A stretch of 64,000 nucleotides of DNA from Paeniglutamicibacter kerguelensis (GCF_017876535.1 NZ_JAGIOF010000001.1:248001-312000), one strand, 5' to 3'. Positions 16,966-26,223 are shown, numbered from the stretch's first letter. Numbers and translations: made by a program. Notes: generated by a model from the sequence alone, not told the origin.

Positions 16966-18724
16966 GGTAGGCCTCCACCCGGGTGTAGGCGTCGCGCGCG
17001 ATGGCCTTCCAAAAACGCAAGGCCAACTCCGGGTGCTCGGCCTCCAGCGCCGTGATGGCCTCGGCGCTCAGCACCTTCAGGTGGACCCGGCCGAGCGCCG
17101 TCACCCGGGTGGTCTGGTCTCCCTCGCCGCCGAGCGCGATCTCGCCGAAGGTCATGCCGGCGGACAGCGTGGCGTGCCGGGTGGGGCTTCCGCCCCGGTG
17201 CGTGGAGGTGACGACCTTGCCGTCGAGGATGAAATACACGCCCCCGAATTCCTGTCCGACGCGGCGGATGACCTGGGCGTCGGCGATCTCGCTCTCCACC
17301 ATGCGGGATTCCAGCAGCGCGACGTCTTCCGGGGACAACGGCGCGAGTGCCGCGAAATCGGCAATGGCAACCCTTTGCGGCATCAGTTCCGGGCTGCCGT
17401 GGCGCAGCAGTATGGTGGTCTCCGCCCATTCGACGGCGTCATTGCGGTTGGAGAAGAACTTGACCTCCTCCAGCGGCGCGAACAGCTGGTTCTGGACCAG
17501 AGCGAGGGTGCGGCCCTCCGTGGCCAGGCCCCGGTTCAGGTCCCCGATCATCCGTATGGCAATCTTGTCGATCTCGTCAACGCGGCGCAGGTCAAGGATC
17601 ACCAGTTCCACGGTCGACGGCAGTTCGCTGACCTCGCGCACAACCGATTCGGTTCCGGCGAAGAGCAGGTCGCCGGCGAGCTCCAGGATGTGCGCGCGGT
17701 GTCCGTAGTCGGCCAGCAGCTTTTCCGCGTCCTCGGTGTGCCGGGTGGCCGAGGGTACCTGGGTGATGTCGTAGTGGTCGCGGATCACCGAGCGGCCGAT
17801 GCGTGCGGCGCGGACAAAGTGCAGGCCCATGTCCCGGCTGATGCGCTCGCTGGCGGCAAGGCCGCGGACCGAGGAACCGTGGGCGTCCAACGCCGGGGAA
17901 TACACGGCCAGGCCCAGCTGCCCGGGGAGCACAGCTATCAGTCCGCCGCCCACCCCCGACTTCGCGGGAAGCCCGACGGCGCTGATCCAGGCACCTGCAT
18001 CGTCGTACATGCCGCAGGTTGTCATGACCGAGAGCACCCGCTGGACGGCCTCGGGACTCATGACCTGGACACCCGTGGACGGTTGCGTGCCGCCGTTGGC
18101 AAGCGTCGCCGCCATCATCGCCAGGTCCTCGGTGTTGACCATGACCGAACACGCCTTGAAGTAGTCCTCGAGCACCGGTGTCGGGTCGGTTTCGATGATG
18201 CCGAACGAACGCAACAGGTAGGCGAGCGCCCGGTTGCGGTGGCCGGTGAGTGCCTCGGAGGCGTAAATGGTTTCGCTCAGGTGCAGCTCGCGGCCCGCGC
18301 AGAGCGAAAACTGCTCCAGGATCCGCGCGAAGCGCGGTGTTTCGGCGTCCTTGACCAGCGACACCGTGGCGATGGCCCCGGCATTGATCATGGCATTGGC
18401 CGGACGCCCGGTTTCGCGGGCCAGCGAGATCTCGTTGAACGCATCGCCGCTGGGCTCGACGTCGATCTTTGCATCGACGGCTGCCAGCCCCTGGTCATCC
18501 AGCGCCAGCCCGTAGGAAAACGGCTTGGAGATGGACTGGATCGAGAACTCAAGGCCGGCGTCGCCCACCTTGTAGACGTGGCCGTCGACCGTGGCCAGCG
18601 CGATGGCAAACTTGGAGGTGTCCGCCCCCGCCATCGCCGGGATGCCTTGGTATGGCCTGCCCGCGGTGAGTTTGAGCAGGTCGCCATGCAATTGGCTGAG
18701 GTAGTCGGCAATCGGGGAACGCAT
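16937..18724 (-). CDS. glsA: Glutaminase fused to STAS and cyclic-nucleotide-binding domains
   Basis: A 595-residue fusion. Residues 1-310 are a serine-dependent beta-lactamase-fold glutaminase, which hydrolyses glutamine to glutamate and ammonia: Ser64 and Lys67 in SISK, INAGAIATVSL, and KSGVGGGLIAVLPG. About 345-450 is a STAS domain (VELVILDLRRVDEIDK). About 465-590 is a CAP_ED cyclic-nucleotide domain (GGVYFILDGKVV, GMTFGEIALGGEG). Plain GlsA is about 310 residues, so the extra domains suggest allosteric control by a nucleotide or protein partner. Such fusions are known in actinobacteria. Start ATG 18724 lies 9 nt downstream of the SGNH hydrolase gene on the same strand. Confidence 0.92.
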   Translation of the reverse strand: MRSPIADYLSQLHGDLLKLTAGRPYQGIPAMAGADTSKFAIALATVDGHVYKVGDAGLEFSIQSISKPFSYGLALDDQGLAAVDAKIDVEPSGDAFNEISLARETGRPANAMINAGAIATVSLVKDAETPRFARILEQFSLCAGRELHLSETIYASEALTGHRNRALAYLLRSFGIIETDPTPVLEDYFKACSVMVNTEDLAMMAATLANGGTQPSTGVQVMSPEAVQRVLSVMTTCGMYDDAGAWISAVGLPAKSGVGGGLIAVLPGQLGLAVYSPALDAHGSSVRGLAASERISRDMGLHFVRAARIGRSVIRDHYDITQVPSATRHTEDAEKLLADYGHRAHILELAGDLLFAGTESVVREVSELPSTVELVILDLRRVDEIDKIAIRMIGDLNRGLATEGRTLALVQNQLFAPLEEVKFFSNRNDAVEWAETTILLRHGSPELMPQRVAIADFAALAPLSPEDVALLESRMVESEIADAQVIRRVGQEFGGVYFILDGKVVTSTHRGGSPTRHATLSAGMTFGEIALGGEGDQTTRVTALGRVHLKVLSAEAITALEAEHPELALRFWKAIARDAYTRVEAYLKDSGHPLR

Positions 18725-18733
18725 GCTCCCAGC

Positions 18734-19456
18734 CTAGGGGGTCGCAGGCTGGATCGGACCGCCGGCGAGCAACCGAATGCCGGCCAGGGCTTGGCCGATG
18801 GCGTGGCCCAGGACCGCCGCGCCCGCGACGTTGGGGTGCACCCCGTCGTCGCTGAGGCCCGGCCTGAACTTGCCCTCGGCGGTGCGCAGACCTGCCGCGG
18901 CATCCACAAAGACCCAGCCGTGCCTGGCGGCCAGGGCCTGCAGGAAGCCGTTGTACTCCCGGGTGGCATCGGTTGCGTTGTCGCGCGGGGGAACACTGGA
19001 AATGATGACTGTGTCGGATGAGACGATCAGCACGATCCGCTCGATGTTCCGCCCGGTGATTTCATGGGGGATCCGGTGGGCCACGTCGTTGGTGCCGGCC
19101 AGGACAACCAGCGCATTGGCGTTTCGGTAGCGCAGGGCCCGGGCCATGTCGCCGGTTTGCGCCCCGCCGAGGGCCCAGCCACCACGCCAGCCGACCCGGG
19201 TGCCGCCGGATCCCGTGGGATCGACGAAGTTGATCCACGAGGCTTCCCCGAGCTTGCCTGCCCACACAGCCTCGCTTCCGGCCGCGGTGATTGAATCGCC
19301 GGCGACGACGAATGTCGTGGCGTTCGGGTTGAGCTGGGCATCGAAGGCCGTGGGTGAGGGCAAAAACGTGCCTGGTGAACCTTCCAGGCCGAGCAGTGCC
19401 CCAAGGACTGCAACAAGTGCCAGCGAATGCAACGGCCGATGGGATTTCATGGCCAT
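18734..19456 (-). CDS. Secreted SGNH/GDSL-type hydrolase
   Basis: A 240-residue protein with an N-terminal signal peptide (MAMKSHRPLHSLALVAVLGA). SGNH blocks are clear: block I VVAGDSITAAG, block III GTNDVAH and block V DGVHPN with the catalytic His. Enzymes of this fold are extracellular esterases, lipases or carbohydrate O-deacetylases; the actual substrate cannot be told. Start ATG 19456 follows an AAAGGGGGG stretch. It lies 45 nt after the acyl-CoA synthetase gene and 9 nt before glsA. Confidence 0.88.
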   Translation of the reverse strand: MAMKSHRPLHSLALVAVLGALLGLEGSPGTFLPSPTAFDAQLNPNATTFVVAGDSITAAGSEAVWAGKLGEASWINFVDPTGSGGTRVGWRGGWALGGAQTGDMARALRYRNANALVVLAGTNDVAHRIPHEITGRNIERIVLIVSSDTVIISSVPPRDNATDATREYNGFLQALAARHGWVFVDAAAGLRTAEGKFRPGLSDDGVHPNVAGAAVLGHAIGQALAGIRLLAGGPIQPATP

Positions 19457-19501
19457 CCCCCCTTTGCCCCAGCATAGGACTCCGGGGCGGGGGATTGGGA
19501 C

Positions 19502-21073
19502 TCAATCCCGCAACGATTCGGCTTCCCGCAACACGTAGCGCTGCAGCTTGCCCGAGGGGGTCTTGGGCAGTTCGGCGACATAGGTGATGCGGCGCGGGTA
19601 GGCGTGGGCCGCGTACTGCGTCTTGACCAGGTTTTGCAGTTCGGCGGTCATTTCGTCGCTGCCCTCGAGCCCCTTGCGCAGCACCACATAGGCGATGAGG
19701 ACCTCGCCGCGAAGCTCGTCCGGCACACCGATGACCGCCGATTCAAGGACGTCCGGGTGTGCGGCCAGCACCGATTCGACCTCGAACGGGCCGATCCGGT
19801 ATCCGGCCATGATGATCACGTCGTCGTCGCGCGAGGAGAAGAAGATATAGCCGTCCTCGTCCATGCTGCCCGCGTCCCCGGTGTAGTACCACCGGCCGTC
19901 GGCCGAGTAGCGCGCCGCCGTGCGTTGCGGATCCCCGGAATAGCCGTTGAACCACATCATCGGCGACGTGGGGATGTTGATTGCCACGCGTCCGCGGGTT
20001 CCCGTCGGCGCGTAGTCGTCGTTGTCCTCTTGCAACACGCAGGCCGAGTAGCCAGGCATGGGGCGGCCCATGGATCCGGGCTTGATGTCATCGATGATTT
20101 CGGGCGCCCAACCGTTGACGATGCACATGCCCATCTCGGTCTGCCCGTAGTGGTCGCGGACGGGCACGCCCAGAACGGATTCGGACCAGGCGATCGTCGT
20201 GGCATCGAGCGGTTCGCCCGCCGAGGAAGCCCTGAGGATCTTCAGGCCCGGTACGCCCTCGGGTTTGGCCGCCCGCATCGAGCGCACGATCGTCGGGGCC
20301 GCGGCAATGTTCGTGACCGAGAACTTGGCCAGCACCTCCCAGCAGGTATCGGCGTTGAACCCCGTGGTCAACAAGAGGTTGCGGCGTCCGGCATACAGGG
20401 GCGCCAGAATGCCGTAGTACAGGCCGTAGGCCCACCCGGGATCCGCCATATTCCAGAAAACATCGTCCTGGCGCACGTCAAGGCCGTAGCTGAAGTAGAC
20501 GTGGAACGCCTCAAGCGCACGCACCGGCACCGGCACACCCTTGGGTGTGCCGGTGGTTCCGGAGGTGAAGATCTCGACCAGCGGGTCGTTCAGTGAACGG
20601 GTGCACGCCACGAAGCCGGTCGGCTGCTCCTCGAGCATGGCCTCGAGTTCCGCGGTGGGAAGCACAGGGTAGTCCAGGACGTCGAGTTTGTGCAGCTGGG
20701 ATTCGTCGGCCACGATCAGCTTCGCGTTGGCTCCCGCCACGCGGACCTCGATGGCCGGGGTGGCGAAGGCCGTGAAGAGCGGCACGTGGACGGCGCCCAG
20801 ACGCCACAGGCCCAAGAGGGCATAAACCAGTTCGGCGCTCTTGGACATCAGTGTTGCCACGCGGTCCCCGGGCTTAATGCCCATGGAAGCGAAGAGCGCG
20901 GCCGCCCGCTCCGACCGGTCCCTCAGCTGCGCATAGCTCAGGTCCACCGAGTCAAGGTTCGAATCGATCACCGTGAACGCGATGTCCTGCGCCGGATGCC
21001 TGTCGCACAGCAACACTGCTGGTTTGACTGCGGCAGGCATCCTTGATGCAACTTGGATGTTAAACGCTTGCAT
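19502..21073 (-). CDS. AMP-dependent acyl-CoA synthetase
   Basis: A 523-residue ANL-superfamily enzyme that activates a carboxylic acid (acetate, propionate or a medium-chain acid) through an acyl-adenylate to acyl-CoA. The P-loop FTSGTTGTPKGV, HYGQTEMGM (A5 motif), YYTGDAGSMDEDGY (A7), the hinge SSRDDDVIIMAGYRIGPFEVE (A8, in part) and the catalytic Lys in TPSGKLQRYVLR are visible. I start at ATG 21073 (MQAFNIQ), 11 nt after AAGGTGG; GTG 21088 is the alternative. It is first of an ACS-SGNH-glsA run on the minus strand. Confidence 0.9.
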   Translation of the reverse strand: MQAFNIQVASRMPAAVKPAVLLCDRHPAQDIAFTVIDSNLDSVDLSYAQLRDRSERAAALFASMGIKPGDRVATLMSKSAELVYALLGLWRLGAVHVPLFTAFATPAIEVRVAGANAKLIVADESQLHKLDVLDYPVLPTAELEAMLEEQPTGFVACTRSLNDPLVEIFTSGTTGTPKGVPVPVRALEAFHVYFSYGLDVRQDDVFWNMADPGWAYGLYYGILAPLYAGRRNLLLTTGFNADTCWEVLAKFSVTNIAAAPTIVRSMRAAKPEGVPGLKILRASSAGEPLDATTIAWSESVLGVPVRDHYGQTEMGMCIVNGWAPEIIDDIKPGSMGRPMPGYSACVLQEDNDDYAPTGTRGRVAINIPTSPMMWFNGYSGDPQRTAARYSADGRWYYTGDAGSMDEDGYIFFSSRDDDVIIMAGYRIGPFEVESVLAAHPDVLESAVIGVPDELRGEVLIAYVVLRKGLEGSDEMTAELQNLVKTQYAAHAYPRRITYVAELPKTPSGKLQRYVLREAESLRD

Positions 21074-21163
21074 GACCCGGATGACCACCTTGGGAGATCG
21101 CTTGAAATTGCTTTTCTGGAGTCAAGCTACCAGCCCGGCAGCCGTTTGCCGGAGAGGGTTAAG

Positions 21164-21460
21164 CTATCGGCGTCGGCCGACAACCAGCGAGGCCAGGACC
21201 ACGACCGCGGTCACCGTGTTGACGGCAGGCCATGCCCCGATCTTCTTGGCCAGCGGGTGCGAGGCACCAAACGCGGCCAGGTAAAGCGCGCTCAGCGCGG
21301 CGGCCCGGGGCGTTCCCGCATTGGACTTCCACAGCAGGAAGGCACCAGTCCCGGCGGCGGCCAGGACCGCGCCGCCCAGCGGGCGGTTCTTGGTGGATCG
21401 GGCCGTGGCGAAGCCGCCGATCAATCCTGTTCCCGCCAAAGCGGAGGGCAATAGTGACAT
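21164..21460 (-). CDS. Small membrane protein
   Basis: A 98-residue hydrophobic protein with about three or four short helices and a basic end (GRRR). A strong AAGGAGAAGG ribosome site precedes ATG 21460. It lies 24 nt after the DUF3105 gene on the same strand, so it is probably the last gene of that operon. I do not recognise a family. Confidence 0.65.
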   Translation of the reverse strand: MSLLPSALAGTGLIGGFATARSTKNRPLGGAVLAAAGTGAFLLWKSNAGTPRAAALSALYLAAFGASHPLAKKIGAWPAVNTVTAVVVLASLVVGRRR

Positions 21461-21484
21461 GTTCCTTCTCCTTTTTCTTTTAGC

Positions 21485-22087
21485 CTAGATGCCGCCGGTG
21501 CATGCCGCACCCGGTTCGGGGGTCTGCGGGCCCTGGCGGTACTTCTTGATGAAGGCCTCTATGCGCGGATCCGTCGGGGAATCCACGCTCAGCTGCTCAC
21601 CCCAGGCGCTGAGCTTGATCTTGGCTTCCTGGCCCGGGAACGGGCTGAGCAGAAGGTAGGTGCGGTCGCCGACAACAGCGTCGAGAGCCTTGACGTCGGC
21701 GTCACTGATGCCGTCATAGGTGATCCAGACTGCGCCGTGCTCCATCGAATGGACGCCGGCGGTTTCTTGGACGGGCTTCGTGTAAATGCCGCAATTGGCC
21801 CAGACCGGGAAATGGTCCCCGCCCACGCCGGGTTTCTGCTCGTATTTCACCGGCGCCTGGGTGTGGTTTGCCGTTCCGATCTTGAAGGTTTGCACGCCCT
21901 CGATGGGGGCAGCTGCGGCGGAAGCGATTGCGGCCTTGTCTTGTGCTGCGCCACTAAGCACTACGGCTGTGGGCACGGCAATGGCCAGCACTGCGGCGGC
22001 TGCAATGGAGATGGTGAGGATCTTTGTCCGTTTTTCCTTGGCCTTTGTCTTGGCGATGACGGCTTGGGCTTCTTCACGTTTGTTCAT
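21485..22087 (-). CDS. DUF3105 membrane-anchored protein
   Basis: A 200-residue protein: a charged cytoplasmic start (MNKREEAQAVIAKTKAKEKR), one membrane helix at about 24-46, then an extracytoplasmic DUF3105 domain with GDHFPVWANCGIYTKP, HSMEHGAVWITY and a C-terminal Cys. The conserved Cys and His residues suggest metal binding. Function is not established. It follows the DUF305 gene by 12 nt, a pairing common in actinobacteria. Confidence 0.85.
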   Translation of the reverse strand: MNKREEAQAVIAKTKAKEKRTKILTISIAAAAVLAIAVPTAVVLSGAAQDKAAIASAAAAPIEGVQTFKIGTANHTQAPVKYEQKPGVGGDHFPVWANCGIYTKPVQETAGVHSMEHGAVWITYDGISDADVKALDAVVGDRTYLLLSPFPGQEAKIKLSAWGEQLSVDSPTDPRIEAFIKKYRQGPQTPEPGAACTGGI

Positions 22088-22099
22088 GATTGGAATCCT

Positions 22100-22744
22100 T
22101 TAGTCCAGTTGATTCAACAGCTGGGTCAGGGCCGTAATTTCGGCTTCTTGGGTCATAACGATTTTTTGGGCGAACGTGCGCACCATGGCGTTGTGTCCAC
22201 GGTCCAGGTATGCCTGGGCCATTTCCACACCGCCCATGTGGTGCGCGATCATCAGGGTGAGGAATTGCCGGTCGGCTTCGGCGCCACGGACATCGGTGAG
22301 TGCCTTAATTTGCTCCTGGGTGGCCATGCCCATTGATGCCATGGTGTGGGCCTTGTCCGAAGTCGGGGTCCCGTGGCTGGCATGGGAGGGGTCCTCGGAG
22401 AGCAGGTCGTTCATCCAGGTCATGGATTCACCAGTTTGAGGCAGTCCCCAAAGTTCAATCCATGCGTACATTTGGCCTGATTGCTGCTGTTGGGTCAGGG
22501 CAATGTCATAGGCGAACGAGCGTACCGCGGCGTTGGTTGAGTTGTCCCTGATAATCATGGAGAGCTGGACGGCCTGTTGATGATGCGTCTGCATGTCCCG
22601 GGCGAATCCGGCCTCCGGTGATGCGTCTGAGGGGAAGGTGCTGTGTGGGTTTGTTGTTCCCAGCATCCAGCCGCCGAAACCCACGGCAATGACAAGTGCC
22701 GCCAAGGCAATGATCAGGGAACGCGACGTTTTTGAATCGGACAT
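22100..22744 (-). CDS. DUF305 family membrane-anchored protein
   Basis: A 214-residue protein with an N-terminal signal anchor and a four-helix DUF305 domain (ferritin-like). The paired motifs ARDMQTHHQQAVQLSMII and LTLMIAHHMGGVEMAQAYL carry the conserved His-His residues; Met-rich stretches (MTWMND, MASMGM) fit a copper-related role proposed for some members. It is exposed outside the membrane. ATG 22744 follows AAGGA. It lies between a small secreted His/Cys protein and DUF3105 in one operon. Confidence 0.88.
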   Translation of the reverse strand: MSDSKTSRSLIIALAALVIAVGFGGWMLGTTNPHSTFPSDASPEAGFARDMQTHHQQAVQLSMIIRDNSTNAAVRSFAYDIALTQQQQSGQMYAWIELWGLPQTGESMTWMNDLLSEDPSHASHGTPTSDKAHTMASMGMATQEQIKALTDVRGAEADRQFLTLMIAHHMGGVEMAQAYLDRGHNAMVRTFAQKIVMTQEAEITALTQLLNQLD

Positions 22745-22818
22745 TAAGTTGGTCCTTGGGTACACGTAGTGAATGTGCGCAGGAATAACCGTGCGCGGAA
22801 ACAGCAGGAGCGGGCTGT

Positions 22819-23136
22819 CTATCTGCGTGTGATTGAAAGCTGATACAGATCAGGGGCGGGGGAATCCTGCGCCCGGGGAAGCCTCGCGATGTCGGCAGCG
22901 ACAGCGGGAGAAGCCCCGAACAGTTCGTTCGAGTCCGGCCTTGGTGCAATCTGCGAGATGTTTGGGACCGGGTCCGCAGCAGGCGCGCAGGAATGATGAT
23001 CTGGCATGTCCACCGGGCAATGCGTTTCGCCGGCAACCACTACGTCTTGGCTGTTTGCGCCCGACATCGCTCCGTGGGACAGACACAGTGGCAACAGGAG
23101 GGCCAGGGCAAGTAGCAAGCCGGATAGTCGCTTCAA
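22819..23136 (-). CDS. Small secreted His/Cys protein
   Basis: About 105 residues with a signal peptide (LKRLSGLLLALALLLPLC) and a mature part containing ETHCPVDMPDHHSCAP, a cluster of His, Cys and Asp that could bind metal. TTG 23136 is chosen because an AAGGAGG ribosome site lies 8 nt upstream. It is first in the DUF305-DUF3105 operon, 74 nt before the DUF305 gene. I do not recognise the family; a role in periplasmic-side copper or other metal handling is a guess from residues and neighbours. Confidence 0.6.
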   Translation of the reverse strand: MKRLSGLLLALALLLPLCLSHGAMSGANSQDVVVAGETHCPVDMPDHHSCAPAADPVPNISQIAPRPDSNELFGASPAVAADIARLPRAQDSPAPDLYQLSITRR

Positions 23137-23162
23137 TACAAGGGCCTCCTTCGACAAAAGTT

Positions 23163-23194
23163 AGTTGAGCAGTCAACTTTACGAATGAAAGTTG
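23163..23194. promoter_or_regulatory. Overlapping inverted repeats upstream of the DUF305 operon
   Basis: AGTTGA-GCAG-TCAACT (23163-23178) is perfect; its right half also pairs with AAAGTTG (CAACTTT at 23174-23180 with 23188-23194, 7-nt spacer). Three half-sites in alternating orientation, 27 nt before the TTG start, suggest an operator. The remainder of the 343-bp gap to 23479 is less GC-rich and holds no gene I can see. Confidence 0.5.
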
Positions 23195-23479
23195 TGTGGA
23201 TGCTGTGAAAATGTCCGGCATGGGGGGCGCATTTCCCGTCGATATTGCGTCCGGTCGCGGACTGGATATCCGAGTGCCGGAGTTGGCCGGCCTTGGCTTT
23301 TCCGCAAATCCCTCGATTTTCGAACCCCAAATTCTTACCTGTAAAATCTTCGAACATACATTCATTAGATCTTTAGTTCTCCGGAAACAAGGAACGTCTT
23401 CGGAAGCGCGAAAATCAGTCCGCACTCATGTCGATCCGAGTCTCAACTTGTCCACAGAGTGCACCAGTAGGGTTGGCAA

Positions 23480-24214
23480 ATGCAGATACTAGACACGTGG
23501 TGGCAGGCGGTCCTTCAAGGATTCGTTCGAACCGAACCGCTGAGCTTCACGTTGTTCCCCATCTTGGCAATCATTGCCATCTGCATTCTGCTTACGGTTC
23601 CCAGGGCCACCTGGAGATATTTCGGCCTCTACGTGACCTTTGTCCACGAACTCGGGCACGCTTTTGCGGCTCTCATGACCGGGCGCTTTGTCCATGGGCT
23701 CAAGATCGGGCTCGACCACTCCGGCGAGCTGGTCAGTAGCGGAAAGCCGGGCTTCTCCGCGGCGTGGAGCGGGTTCTGGGGATACCCGGTGCCGGCGCTC
23801 GTGGGAACGGTCTTGATTGGTTCAACGTATTACGGCTACGGATCCGCGGCATTGTCGGTTGGGGCCCTGATCTTACTTGTATCCCTGATTTTCTTGCGCA
23901 ACTGGGTGGGGATATTGGTGGCACTGGCCTCGGCGGCGATCGCGCAATTGCTGGTGGTGTTCACTCCAAAGTACGCGATCGCATGGGTAGTCCTGTCGCT
24001 GGGACTCATGCTCCTGATCGGAGGGGTCCGTGATTTGTTCAAAATCCTGGGTGTCCACGTCAGTCGAAGGGAACTCCTCGCGTCCTCCGATGCCTATTTG
24101 CTGGCAACCCGAAGCTGGCTGCCGGCATGGGTTTGGCTGCTGGGGTTCATCGTGGCTGTGAGTGCGTGCGTCGTGGTTTCAACAATGATGCTGGCCCTGA
24201 TGCTCCGGGGTTAG
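23480..24214 (+). CDS. M50-family membrane metallopeptidase
   Basis: A 244-residue protein with about six membrane helices. The zinc motif HELGH (56-60) sits in a hydrophobic segment (YVTFVHELGHAFAALMTG), as in M50B-like proteases. It may cleave membrane-embedded substrates; many short members like this are uncharacterised and may not be site-2 proteases in the strict sense. ATG 23480 is preceded by GTAGGGTTGG. It stands alone on the plus strand, divergent from the DUF305 operon. Confidence 0.8.
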   Translation: MQILDTWWQAVLQGFVRTEPLSFTLFPILAIIAICILLTVPRATWRYFGLYVTFVHELGHAFAALMTGRFVHGLKIGLDHSGELVSSGKPGFSAAWSGFWGYPVPALVGTVLIGSTYYGYGSAALSVGALILLVSLIFLRNWVGILVALASAAIAQLLVVFTPKYAIAWVVLSLGLMLLIGGVRDLFKILGVHVSRRELLASSDAYLLATRSWLPAWVWLLGFIVAVSACVVVSTMMLALMLRG

Positions 24215-24474
24215 CCGACCGTGAGGCGCCCAAGCCTGAACCGACTCGTCGCAGGATCAAGTTGTGACACTCCTGGTCATGTTTGACGGGTTCGATTAGA
24301 AGCCCCAACGAAAAGGGCTAGGTCAAAAGGGCAATGGATTACACAGTAGTCAGCAAGAATGCGGTTTCCCGTCAAGCGTTGGCCAATTAGCCGATGAATT
24401 GGAGACTGGCTCGGGTAAGTTAGAGCCACAGTCACACGATTCCGGTTCCAGTGCAGCGACGGAGGGAGCAGACC

Positions 24475-26223
24475 ATGGGCGTACAAAGTTGGAAGTTCTC
24501 CGGACAAGAACTGGCGCTCCATCTCATGCAGCCCCGTCGGTTGCACTCCATCATCGTTACACGCAGCCTGCGGCGTGACTGCGCCGACTTCGACACCGAA
24601 ACAATCTATGACGAGGTCAAGGATTGGGCAGAAGTCATTGAAGTGCCTTCGGGCAGGATCACCTATGAACTACGCGACAATCTCCCACGGGGCTGGGACG
24701 TGTTCGGGACGGCAGCACGCGTGTACCCGATCGGCATCAGCGAGGACGGCATTCCGCCTGGCAAGCCACATATCGTCCGTCCAGGGGATTCCGTTGAACA
24801 GATCACGAATGAAGTCATTGACGAAGTTCTGTTCCTGCCCAACCCAAGAACGTTGGTGGTGCCCACTGCGCCAACGCCTGGGCCTGGCCGCCGTGCTGCC
24901 GAGCCCGTCCGCACCATCGCTTCCCCCGGTTCGATCTCGACTGCGACAGGTAGCCACACGGCCCTGGTGTCGGGAATCGTCACAGGTTTTCGGGACAACG
25001 GGTTCACTGCCGACGTCGCATTGGACACCGGGAAGACTGCTGAGCTCAAGAGCGAAGACGTCTATGCCGATGCGCCGCTTACTTGGGTTTTCAGCGAAGG
25101 GAGCAGGCTTAGCGGTATCTACGATCCGAAGAAAAAACAGTTGTCCCTTCGCGACTCGTTGACCCATCCGCGCCTGTTGCAACACTATTCCTGGAACCAA
25201 GTGGTCCTCTGCCTGGTTTTGGAGGCAAGCGCGGAGTTTGCCGTGCTGACTCCGATGCCCGGGGAAAAGATCACGGTCTGGCGCGAAGATGTCTCCTCCA
25301 ACGAACTTGACGATGTCGATTCCTTGTTGGCCCCGGGGCAAGTCGTCGTGGCCCGCCTGGTGAACGCCGCCGGGGTTCGGAAACTGGTTCTGGTTGACGT
25401 GGATGATGACGAACCGGTGGCCACTGCCCCCTCGTTGATTCGCGGCGGGATTCCATGGTTGGCCCTGGACCGGGATTATGTTCCGGAACTTTCCGAGTCC
25501 GAGCAAGCCGCCGTGACGCTGGGCATTCCGGCAATTCCGACGGCGGAGAAACAGGGCGATGCCTTGCGGCAGGCGTTGCTGAAAATCGATGCCCTCAAAT
25601 CCCAATTGGCTGTTTTGCGTCGCCAGGAGGCCAGCGGTTCAATCGATGAACTTGCATTGGCCTTGGAACAGGTCGCGCACTATCGGGACGAGGCAAACAA
25701 GCTCCGCACTCTTTTGAAGAGCAAATCGGAGGCGTTGAACGAGGCGCATAAAGCGGCACGGAAGAAGGCCCGCTCCCATGACGTCGTCGTTGTCTCCAAT
25801 GCGCGTGAGAAGTTCCTCGATGATGAATTGGCCTTGCGGCACGAGCTGTACATGGAATGGGTGGAACGGGTGCCGGCGAATGAAAAGTCGGAATACCCCT
25901 GGAACGAAAACTACAAGGTCGGACCCAAGTTCGCGGCTTCCTTCTACACCCACGACGCTGCCTTGCGGGCCAAGACGCTGAAGGCATTGACCCAACTGCT
26001 GACGGGCCGCGCGGATCGGATGAAGGCGCGTGAAGTGCACCCGAAGCGCATCGGCATGGGCGGGGACGATCCGCAGATGGTCCGCGATGAAGACGGGGCA
26101 ACCTGTTGGAGGATGAGCGTTGAAAGCGGTGTCGCCGCGGCACGCCGAGTTCATTACTGGAAGTTGCCGGACGGACGTATCGAACTCCACGAACTGGTGG
26201 CTCACGACACCTTCGTGCTCTAG
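24475..26223 (+). CDS. Uncharacterised multidomain protein: OB-like repeats, coiled coil, RelE-like C-terminus
   Basis: A 582-residue protein I cannot name. Residues 1-125 form a domain with DWAEVIEVPSGRITYEL and VFGTAARVYPIG, a pattern I recall from other actinobacterial proteins of unknown role. About 159-225 and 241-310 look like two beta-rich OB/S1-type repeats (LVSGIVTGFRDNGFTADV; VVLCLVLEASAEFAVLT). About 355-435 is a strongly charged coiled coil. The last 145 residues end in DGATCWRMSVES, ARRVHYWKLPDGR and IELHELVAHD, resembling the strand order of RelE/HigB-type toxins. A nucleic-acid role is plausible. ATG 24475 follows GGAGGGAGCAGACC. It is monocistronic, with 260 bp before it. Domain calls are by eye. 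Confidence 0.7.
   Translation: MGVQSWKFSGQELALHLMQPRRLHSIIVTRSLRRDCADFDTETIYDEVKDWAEVIEVPSGRITYELRDNLPRGWDVFGTAARVYPIGISEDGIPPGKPHIVRPGDSVEQITNEVIDEVLFLPNPRTLVVPTAPTPGPGRRAAEPVRTIASPGSISTATGSHTALVSGIVTGFRDNGFTADVALDTGKTAELKSEDVYADAPLTWVFSEGSRLSGIYDPKKKQLSLRDSLTHPRLLQHYSWNQVVLCLVLEASAEFAVLTPMPGEKITVWREDVSSNELDDVDSLLAPGQVVVARLVNAAGVRKLVLVDVDDDEPVATAPSLIRGGIPWLALDRDYVPELSESEQAAVTLGIPAIPTAEKQGDALRQALLKIDALKSQLAVLRRQEASGSIDELALALEQVAHYRDEANKLRTLLKSKSEALNEAHKAARKKARSHDVVVVSNAREKFLDDELALRHELYMEWVERVPANEKSEYPWNENYKVGPKFAASFYTHDAALRAKTLKALTQLLTGRADRMKAREVHPKRIGMGGDDPQMVRDEDGATCWRMSVESGVAAARRVHYWKLPDGRIELHELVAHDTFVL

Noticed and set aside
16832..19021. 729-codon open frame antisense to the glutaminase gene
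   Set aside because: Opposite a clear glsA fusion; its composition is that of a complementary-strand shadow.
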